From Bacillota bacterium (GTDB lineage Bacteria; Bacillota; Clostridia; Lachnospirales; Lachnospiraceae), in assembly GCA_023410575.1 (NCBI GenBank), contig JAEYPP010000067.1, positions 1 to 13,828 on the forward strand: 13,828 nt of DNA, written 5' to 3'. The number at the start of each line of letters is the position of its first letter. Within the stretch, counting starts at the first letter, position 1. Below the pieces are notes generated by a model. That model ran no database searches, was not told where the DNA came from, and saw nothing but the letters and a program-made list of their open reading frames with translations. Shown here piece by piece: positions 6,755-11,829 of the stretch. A program made the translations under genes and the position numbers.

Positions 6755-8014
6755 TTGGACCCCAGTGTCGCCACGAAGCTAATCGTGATTTTAATTTTAT
6801 TAGCACTATCTTCATTTTTCTCATCAGCAGAAACAGCCTTAACTACTGTCAATAAGTTACGTATACGTTCAATGGTAGAAGAAGGTGTGAAACGGGCGAA
6901 GACAGTAAGTAAATTAATCGAAGACCCAGGTAAGATGTTAAGTGCTATTTTAATTGGTAACAACATTGTTAATTTATCTGCTTCTTCCATAGCAACTTCG
7001 CTTGCAATTGAACAGTTAGGTAATACGTATGCTGGTATCGCTACTGGTATCTTAACACTGTTGATTCTTATCTTTGGTGAGATTACACCAAAAACATTAG
7101 CAACTATTTATGCAGAGAAGCTTGCTCTTCTTTATGCACCTATGGTTAATTTGTTGACACAGATATTAACACCTGTGATCTTCATAATTAACAAATTATC
7201 GTTACTACTGCTTATGGTACTTCGTGTTGATCCAAAGAAGAAGTATACCACTATGACTGAGAATGAACTGCGGACAATCGTTGATGTCAGTCATGAAGAA
7301 GGTGTAATTGAAAGTGAAGAACGTAAAATGATTACCAATGTGGTTGATTTTGGAGATTCTCTTGCTAAAGATATCATGGTTCCTAGAATTGATATGGCTT
7401 ATGCAACACTAGATATGACCTATAACGAATTGCTTGAAGTATTTCGAGAAGAGAAGTATTCCAGAATTCCAGTATATTCGGAAGAAAAAATTGATATTGT
7501 AGGTATTATTAATCTGAAAGACGTGTTTTTTTTCCGAGATGACGCAAGTAAATTCCACATAAAAGACTATATGCGCGAACCATATTATACTTATGAATTC
7601 AAAAAGACAAGTGAGTTATTACATGAGATGAGAAAAGAATCCATCTCGATGGCAATCGTTCTTGATGAATATGGTGCAACAGCAGGTCTTATCACAATTG
7701 AAGATTTAATCGAGGAAATTGTAGGAGAAATTCGAGACGAATATGACGAGGATGAAGAAGATATTATCATCCAGTTAAATGACAATGAATATATGGCAGA
7801 TGGAGCAGCAAAACTTGAAGAAATTAATGAGTACATGAATCTATCTCTGAAATCAGATGATTACGACTCAATTGCTGGACATATTATCCATCTTCTCGAT
7901 CACTTACCAGAAGAAGGTGAGCAGATTAAAGAAAATAATGTCACATTTACGGTAAATCGTGTAGATAAGAATCGAATTGATAAAGTTCATATCTTAATTG
8001 ACCCTGAAGATTAG
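6755..8014 (+). CDS. CNNM/CorC (hemolysin C)-family transporter
   Basis: This 419-residue membrane protein has a DUF21/CNNM transmembrane domain (about residues 1-190, four hydrophobic segments, with FFSSAETALT and FGEITPKTLA), a CBS-domain pair (about 205-335, with MVPRIDMA and DEYGATAGLITIEDL), and a C-terminal CorC_HlyC domain (about 350-419). Members of the family export Mg2+ or exchange it for Na+, the CBS pair binding Mg-ATP; the hemolysin label is historical. An acidic run DEYDEDEEDIII links CBS to the end domain. The start is TTG at 6755, 8 nt after AAGGAG; the ATG at 6747 is out of frame, and the next in-frame ATG would remove the first helix. It is convergent with mgtE, pairing a probable exporter with an importer. 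The exact ion is inference. Confidence 0.9.
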   Translation: MDPSVATKLIVILILLALSSFFSSAETALTTVNKLRIRSMVEEGVKRAKTVSKLIEDPGKMLSAILIGNNIVNLSASSIATSLAIEQLGNTYAGIATGILTLLILIFGEITPKTLATIYAEKLALLYAPMVNLLTQILTPVIFIINKLSLLLLMVLRVDPKKKYTTMTENELRTIVDVSHEEGVIESEERKMITNVVDFGDSLAKDIMVPRIDMAYATLDMTYNELLEVFREEKYSRIPVYSEEKIDIVGIINLKDVFFFRDDASKFHIKDYMREPYYTYEFKKTSELLHEMRKESISMAIVLDEYGATAGLITIEDLIEEIVGEIRDEYDEDEEDIIIQLNDNEYMADGAAKLEEINEYMNLSLKSDDYDSIAGHIIHLLDHLPEEGEQIKENNVTFTVNRVDKNRIDKVHILIDPED

Positions 8015-8028
8015 AGATAGAAATCTAA

Positions 8029-8090
8029 ATTTCATTATATATAGTCTTAATCCAACGAAAGCACGTTTTGCAAGTTCCTCGGCTTAAGAC
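8029..8090. repeat. Short intergenic repeat related to other repeats in the window
   Basis: ATTTCATTATATATAGT (8029-8045) is identical to 9693-9709, upstream of mgtE. The next bases (8046-8074) contain AACGAAAGCACGTTTTGCAAG, which resembles the AAGCGAAAGCGTGTTGCG core of the repeats at 3687 and 3921. GTCTTAA (8044-8050) and TTAAGAC (8084-8090) bracket this as a 7-bp inverted repeat. It may be a decayed member of the same repeat family. Confidence 0.4.
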
Positions 8091-8106
8091 AGTCTACAAT
8101 GTAGTA

Positions 8107-8161
8107 AAGGAGCTAGGCGAGCTGACTAGAATATCAACTCGTACATAGCTCCTTCTTTTTT
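8107..8161 (+). terminator. Terminator of the CNNM/CorC-family gene
   Basis: AAGGAGCTA (8107-8115) pairs with TAGCTCCTT (8146-8154), with an inner CGAG/CTCG pair, followed by C and a T-tract at 8156-8161. It ends plus-strand transcription 93 nt after the stop codon. On the minus strand no T-run follows the stem, so it is not a clear terminator for mgtE; I see no separate one. Confidence 0.75.
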
Positions 8162-8187
8162 AAACTTTCTATGTCAAACACATCTAG

Positions 8188-9519
8188 TTAAAGACGCATA
8201 ATATTTACTGCAATTGTAAAATAGATAACAATCGAACAAGTATCTACAATTGTTGTAATCAATGGTGCCGCCATTAGGGCAGGATCTAATTTAAGACGTC
8301 TTGCAATCATTGGAAGCATACATCCAAGCATTTTAGATAAGCAAACAGTGGCTACTAAGGTCAATCCGATGACTAGTGCCATCATCGTGTCATGATACTG
8401 AATTACAATACGAATAGCATTTACAGTACCCAACGTTATGCCAACAATTAATGATACTCGAAGTTCCTTCCATAAAACACGAAAAAAATCTCTTGGATGA
8501 ATTTCATCGATTGCCATACCACGAATAATCAAAGTAGAACTTTGAGAACCACAATTCCCACCGGTGTCCATCAGCATCGGAATAAAGGCAACTAACAGTG
8601 GAATTGCTGCAAACGCATCCTCATATCTCGTGATTAGCATACCTGTAATGGTTGCAGATAACATAAGAACAAGTAACCAGACAATTCTATGACGTGCATG
8701 CGAAAATACCGAAGTTCGAAAATAAGTATCCTCCGATGGTGCCATCGCTGCCATTTTCTCAAAATCTTCTGTATTCTCATCTTGCATAACATCGACTGCA
8801 TCATCAATTGTAATGATACCTACCAGACGGTTTTCCTGATCTACTACAGGAAGTGCCAATAAATCGTATTTATTGAACTTCTTAACAACTTCTTCTTGAT
8901 CTTCTAATGTATTTACCGTAATCAGATTTGTCTCCATAATATCACTAACTTTAGTTTTCATATCTGCTAAAAGCAAATCTTTAACTGTTACAATTCCTTG
9001 AAGATGTCGACTGTCATCCAATACATAGCAAGTATAAATTGTTTCTTTGTTAACCCCTACTTTGCGAATTCGATTAAATGCTTCCTCTACGGTCAATGAA
9101 GCCTTTAAATCAACGAACTCAATTGTCATTACACTTCCCGCACTATCGCTTGGATAGGCTAAAAATTCATTGATTAACTTTCTTTGAGCTGGGTCTGTTT
9201 GACGTAGGATTCTTTTTACAATATTAGCAGGCATTTCTTCAATTAAATCAACTGCATCATCTAAATTAAGTAAACATGTTACTTCTTGTAACTCTTTATC
9301 CGTCATTGCATGAATCAAATGTTCCTGCTGTTCGGATTCCATAAAGGCAAATGCTTCAACTGCTGCCTCTTTACTTAGCAAACGATAGATGACGATCATC
9401 TCTTCATCCTCCACCTCTGCAAGTACCTGAGCAATATCCGCACTATTCATTGTTTCTAATAACTTTTTTAACTCGTTATATTTCTTACTTTCTAATAATT
9501 CTAATACTTGTTCAATCAT
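8188..9519 (-). CDS. mgtE: MgtE-family Mg2+ transporter/channel
   Basis: This 443-residue protein has the normal MgtE length and layout: a cytosolic MgtE-N helical domain (about 1-125), a CBS pair (about 130-250) that acts as the intracellular Mg2+ sensor, a plug-helix region, and five transmembrane helices (about 285-440). Hallmarks are AYPSDSAGSVMT at the N/CBS junction, the pore element LMDTGGNCGSQSSTLIIRG (about 315-333), and the last-helix aspartate in PLITTIVDTC (near D426), which corresponds to the pore-selectivity aspartate of Thermus MgtE. The ATG has GGAGGG 7 nt upstream. The mRNA leader is structured and may regulate it (see 9550-9656). It is transcribed toward the CNNM/CorC-family gene. 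Confidence 0.94.
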   Translation of the reverse strand: MIEQVLELLESKKYNELKKLLETMNSADIAQVLAEVEDEEMIVIYRLLSKEAAVEAFAFMESEQQEHLIHAMTDKELQEVTCLLNLDDAVDLIEEMPANIVKRILRQTDPAQRKLINEFLAYPSDSAGSVMTIEFVDLKASLTVEEAFNRIRKVGVNKETIYTCYVLDDSRHLQGIVTVKDLLLADMKTKVSDIMETNLITVNTLEDQEEVVKKFNKYDLLALPVVDQENRLVGIITIDDAVDVMQDENTEDFEKMAAMAPSEDTYFRTSVFSHARHRIVWLLVLMLSATITGMLITRYEDAFAAIPLLVAFIPMLMDTGGNCGSQSSTLIIRGMAIDEIHPRDFFRVLWKELRVSLIVGITLGTVNAIRIVIQYHDTMMALVIGLTLVATVCLSKMLGCMLPMIARRLKLDPALMAAPLITTIVDTCSIVIYFTIAVNIMRL

Positions 9520-9549
9520 CGTTTAGCCCTCCTTCTTTTCGCGATAATG

Positions 9550-9632
9550 GGCATAAAACGACACAAAGATGAACGCTAAGAAGAATGGGAGAAAGCATTC
9601 CTCTTAGCGTTACGCTCTTTCGGTTTTATGCC
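9550..9632 (-). promoter_or_regulatory. Nested hairpin leader upstream of mgtE
   Basis: An outer 10-bp inverted repeat, GGCATAAAAC (9550-9559) against GTTTTATGCC (9623-9632), encloses an inner one, AACGCTAAGA (9572-9581) against TCTTAGCGTT (9602-9611), which is extended by GAATG/CATTC (9583-9587, 9596-9600). On the minus strand this forms a long hairpin about 30 nt before the mgtE ATG. AGAATGG (within 9653-9660) could also pair with CCATTCT inside the inner stem, giving an alternative fold. I do not recognise the M-box Mg2+ riboswitch consensus. It could be a regulatory leader or only a palindromic repeat. Confidence 0.5.
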
Positions 9633-9656
9633 GCTACTACTACTGCCTTCTTCCAT
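9576..9656 (-). CDS. Possible 26-residue leader peptide upstream of mgtE
   Basis: A small frame, ATG at 9656 to TAG at 9576, reads MEEGSSSSGIKPKERNAKRN and then AFSHSS. A purine-rich AAGGGTGGTGAGGAG lies just before it, but the AGGAG core ends only 1 nt from the ATG, so initiation may be poor unless the AAGGGTGG part is used. The stop codon falls inside the inner hairpin of the leader, so a translating ribosome would open it. This is the layout of attenuation or leader-peptide control, but no homologue is recognised and it may be chance. Confidence 0.25.
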   Translation of the reverse strand: MEEGSSSSGIKPKERNAKRNAFSHSS

Positions 9657-9697
9657 TCTCCTCACCACCCTTTCTTGATTCTAAGATATATTATTTC

Positions 9698-9726
9698 ATT
9701 ATATATAGTGTTTTGCTTGCAAAACA
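9698..9726 (-). promoter_or_regulatory. Possible mgtE promoter
   Basis: On the minus strand TATAAT (9703-9698) is preceded after 17 nt by the weak -35 TGTTTT (9726-9721). It would give a leader of about 170 nt holding the small frame and nested hairpins. The -10 lies within the 17-bp sequence shared with 8029-8045, so it could belong to the repeat. Confidence 0.4.
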
Positions 9727-9803
9727 CTCGCGCCAATCGCGGTCGCGTAAGCGACATCTTCCTCTCGCGTTTGTGCGCATCCTGCGGAGCTTTTTTATAT
9801 AGT
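9702..9803. repeat. GC-rich palindromic intergenic element with flanking TATATAGT
   Basis: TATATAGT occurs at 9702-9709 and 9796-9803 and brackets 86 bp that is far richer in G+C than its AT-rich surroundings. The interior holds perfect small hairpins: GTGTTTTGC/GCAAAACAC (9709-9717, 9720-9728) and GTCGC/GCGAC around 9740-9754, plus several CGCG blocks. The 8-bp flanks could be a target duplication or part of the repeat. No gene was recognised. It looks like a REP/MITE-type sequence, though that assignment is inference. Confidence 0.5.
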
Positions 9804-9829
9804 AGGAAATTCAGAGGAATTTCCTTCTA
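9800..9829. repeat. Hairpin GAAATTC type
   Basis: AGGAAATTC (9804-9812) pairs with GAATTTCCT (9817-9825), extended after one mismatch by TAG/CTA. It follows directly on the GC-rich repeat and precedes the terminator of the Mrp operon. Its function is unknown. Confidence 0.5.
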
Positions 9830-9832
9830 CAT

Positions 9833-9876
9833 AAAAAATCCTTGTTCTTTGCATACTTCGGATAAGAACAAGGATT
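9833..9876 (-). terminator. Terminator of the DUF134-Mrp operon
   Basis: AATCCTTGTTCTT (9837-9849) and AAGAACAAGGATT (9864-9876) form a perfect 13-bp stem. On the minus strand it is followed by six Ts (plus-strand A-run 9833-9838). It lies about 90 nt after the stop of the Mrp-NifX gene. Confidence 0.85.
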
Positions 9877-9967
9877 CTAAATTTACAATCCCATATCGCA
9901 TATTCACATTTTTGTGATTTATTATGGCATCAAATTATCTTTTTATACTTTTGAAACAGTTTTATTC

Positions 9968-11287
9968 TTAATGATGGCATCCACAACCACAAGAACATCC
10001 ATCACCACAATCACTATGGTCATGGTCTGCATGGTCATGATCATGGTGGTCACAGTTTGCATGGTCATGATCATGATGGTCACAGTTTGCTTCATATGAA
10101 GTTTGAGTAGAGCCATCGAGGAAAGAAGCAACTGCCACTTCAATGTCACCCTGCATTCCTGGAACAACTAAAATATCATCTTCCATAAGTGCACTCATTG
10201 CTGCACTGCCAATACCGCCACATATCAACACATTAACGTTCACATCTTTTAGTAACTGAACGGTTGCAGCATGTCCACTTCCAGCGTTCTTTAACGTACT
10301 CTTAGCAACTAATGTATTGTTCTCTACTTCAAAGATTGTAAAGTTCTCACAATGTCCAAAGTGTTGGAATACATTATGGTTTTCATCTGTTGTAACAGCT
10401 ATTTTTCTCTTACTTGTTTGTTTCTTCTCAATTGGTAATTTTTCTTCTAATAGCAAAGCCGCTTGATCTAACCAATCTCCCTGAATATCCTCAACTAAAC
10501 CTTCATCAATTGATTGAGCAATGTAAGGATTTAGTGGAAGTTGAGCTAGGACAGGAATATCGAATTTCTTGCTAGCTTCTTCTATATGACTTTTACCAAA
10601 AACATTAATTTTTTCTTTACAGCCAGGACATTCTACATAACTATAGTTCTCTACTAATCCTAACACTGGAACATCCATAGCTTTCGCCATGTTAACAGCT
10701 TTTGCAACAATCATAGAAACTAATTCTTGTGGACTTGTAACAATTACAATACCATCTACTGGTAAAGATTGAAAAACCGTCAATGGAACATCACCAGTTC
10801 CTGGAGGCATATCTACAAACATGTAATCAACTTCGCCCCAGACAACATCTGACCAAAACTGCTTCACTGTACCTGCGATTACAGGACCTCTCCATACAAC
10901 TGGTGTTTCATCATTGTCTAATAGTAGATTTACTGACATTACTTGCGTTCCATTGTTTGTTATCACAGGCAAAATACCAAGCTCATTCGCTTCCGCTTTC
11001 TTCTTAATACCAAATGCCTTTGGTATCGATGGTCCTGTTATATCAGCATCAAGTACTGCTGTTTTATATCCTTTACGGTTCATAAGTACAGAAAGATAAG
11101 AGGTAACGAATGATTTACCTACTCCACCTTTACCACTTACTACTCCAATTACTCTCTTTACTTTACTATACTGGTTCATTGGAGCTAGAAAATCTTCCTT
11201 GGATGGTTTTCTTGAACTGCAATTGGAACCACAGCTGCTACAATCACTACTACAGCTACTTTGTTGTTCGTAAACTTCTTCACTCAT
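9968..11287 (-). CDS. Mrp/ApbC-family P-loop ATPase fused to NifX-like domain
   Basis: This 439-residue protein belongs to the Mrp/NBP35 (MinD-like) Fe-S carrier group. A short Cys-rich N-terminus (C12, C16, C19, C23) precedes the ATPase domain with Walker A GKGGVGKS (52-59), DMPPGTGD (159-166) and the CXXC pair C220/C223 that holds a bridging 4Fe-4S cluster in the family. From about residue 308 a dinitrogenase iron-molybdenum cofactor (NifX/NifB-type) domain follows. The last 35 residues are a His/Asp/Cys tail, probably metal-binding. The start is set at ATG 11287; the frame continues upstream to 11350 inside the DUF134 gene, and an ATG at 11296 is too close to the AGGAG site. The last 8 nt of the DUF134 gene overlap. 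Such fusions resemble the ORP/MinD clusters of anaerobes. The client metalloprotein is unknown. Confidence 0.9.
   Translation of the reverse strand: MSEEVYEQQSSCSSDCSSCGSNCSSRKPSKEDFLAPMNQYSKVKRVIGVVSGKGGVGKSFVTSYLSVLMNRKGYKTAVLDADITGPSIPKAFGIKKKAEANELGILPVITNNGTQVMSVNLLLDNDETPVVWRGPVIAGTVKQFWSDVVWGEVDYMFVDMPPGTGDVPLTVFQSLPVDGIVIVTSPQELVSMIVAKAVNMAKAMDVPVLGLVENYSYVECPGCKEKINVFGKSHIEEASKKFDIPVLAQLPLNPYIAQSIDEGLVEDIQGDWLDQAALLLEEKLPIEKKQTSKRKIAVTTDENHNVFQHFGHCENFTIFEVENNTLVAKSTLKNAGSGHAATVQLLKDVNVNVLICGGIGSAAMSALMEDDILVVPGMQGDIEVAVASFLDGSTQTSYEANCDHHDHDHANCDHHDHDHADHDHSDCGDGCSCGCGCHH
10031..10090 (-). repeat. 30-bp tandem repeat inside the Mrp-NifX gene
   Basis: 10031-10060 and 10061-10090 differ at a single base (10046 versus 10076), and a decayed third unit precedes them (10011-10030). 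Each unit encodes ten residues of the His-rich tail, with a core of NCDHHDHDHA. The repeat keeps frame, so changes in copy number would lengthen or shorten the metal-binding tail without frameshift. Confidence 0.85.
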
Positions 11288-11645
11288 TCTCGTCATTCTC
11301 CTTTGACATATTAGTAAGACGGCACCGTTTACACAATTTACTATACTCACATGGAGTCGTAGCTATCTCATAATTACCGCCTTGAATCAAAACTCCCATT
11401 CCTTCACAGAGAGCTTTGGCACTCTTTTGTCTTGCAGCATAAAGAATACGCTGTAAGGTGCCTCTGGATATTTCCATTCGTTTTGCAGCATCCTCTTGCT
11501 CTAAGCCTTCTAAATCGCATAGCCTTAGTGCTTCTAATTCTTCCACATTCATTGTTAAATAATCCATGGAGGCAGTTTCAAGTGGTGCGAATTTCGTATT
11601 CTCAAACTCAGCACACACTCGTCTACATTTTGAATTCCTTGGCAT
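11280..11645 (-). CDS. DUF134 (UPF0251) DNA-binding protein
   Basis: This 121-residue protein belongs to the UPF0251/DUF134 family of predicted helix-turn-helix DNA-binding proteins. The start MPRNSKCRRVC is the family's hallmark and sets the ATG at 11645; an in-frame GTG at 11678 would add 11 residues but lacks support. The helix-turn-helix covers about residues 30-80 (MNVEELEALRLCDLEGLEQ and AAKRMEISRGTLQRIL). Cys residues at C7 and C11, and a C-terminal group (CEYSKLCKRCR) could bind a metal or cluster. It overlaps the Mrp-NifX gene by 8 nt and is first in that operon. Genes of this family commonly lie beside Mrp/NifX genes. Control of its own promoter through the palindrome at 11736-11755 is inference. 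Confidence 0.87.
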   Translation of the reverse strand: MPRNSKCRRVCAEFENTKFAPLETASMDYLTMNVEELEALRLCDLEGLEQEDAAKRMEISRGTLQRILYAARQKSAKALCEGMGVLIQGGNYEIATTPCEYSKLCKRCRLTNMSKENDENE

Positions 11646-11695
11646 AAAACACCTGATTTCTAGACAAGTATTCTTCACTGTCTTGAATTAGTAAC

Positions 11696-11724
11696 CAGAT
11701 AAAACAAGCTTCATGGTTTATCTG
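11696..11724 (-). promoter_or_regulatory. Leader hairpin of the DUF134-Mrp transcript
   Basis: CAGATAAA (11696-11703) pairs with TTTATCTG (11717-11724) over 8 bp in the 5' leader, between the promoter and the DUF134 start codon. There is no T-run after it, so it is not a terminator. Confidence 0.4.
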
Positions 11725-11735
11725 ATTCGTAAATT

Positions 11736-11755
11736 ATATGTGCATATGCACATAT
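11736..11755 (-). promoter_or_regulatory. Perfect 20-bp palindromic operator
   Basis: ATATGTGCATATGCACATAT reads identically on both strands. It starts 2 bp downstream of the -10 box of the DUF134-Mrp promoter, so it covers the expected transcription start near 11751. This is the position of a repressor operator. The best candidate to bind it is the DUF134 protein of the same operon, which has a helix-turn-helix, but that is inference. Confidence 0.7.
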
Positions 11756-11757
11756 TC

Positions 11758-11785
11758 ATTATACAACGGTTCCAATCATTGTCAA
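11758..11785 (-). promoter_or_regulatory. Sigma-A promoter of the DUF134-Mrp operon
   Basis: On the minus strand TTGACA (11785-11780) and TATAAT (11763-11758) are both perfect, separated by 16 nt. It lies about 45 nt downstream of the glycosyltransferase stop codon, so it gives the metal-cofactor operon its own start. I saw no convincing terminator for the glycosyltransferase gene between the two. Confidence 0.8.
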
Positions 11786-11829
11786 GGGATAGGTTGAATT
11801 TTTTGATAAACAATCATAATGTAAATACT

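Noticed and set aside
9540..9700. M-box (ykoK) Mg2+ riboswitch upstream of mgtE
   Set aside because: The conserved core sequences of that riboswitch are not recognisable; only simple nested stems are seen.
9585..9917. 110-codon plus-strand frame
   Set aside because: It crosses the mgtE leader, a GC-rich repeat and the Mrp terminator, has no ribosome site, and its product has no recognisable domain.
10011..10090. CRISPR-like direct repeats
   Set aside because: The units are head-to-tail without spacers and lie in frame inside a coding region.
9914..10099. Met/Val/Thr-rich plus-strand frame
   Set aside because: It is the antisense of the repetitive His-rich tail of the Mrp-NifX gene, and its odd composition follows from that repeat.
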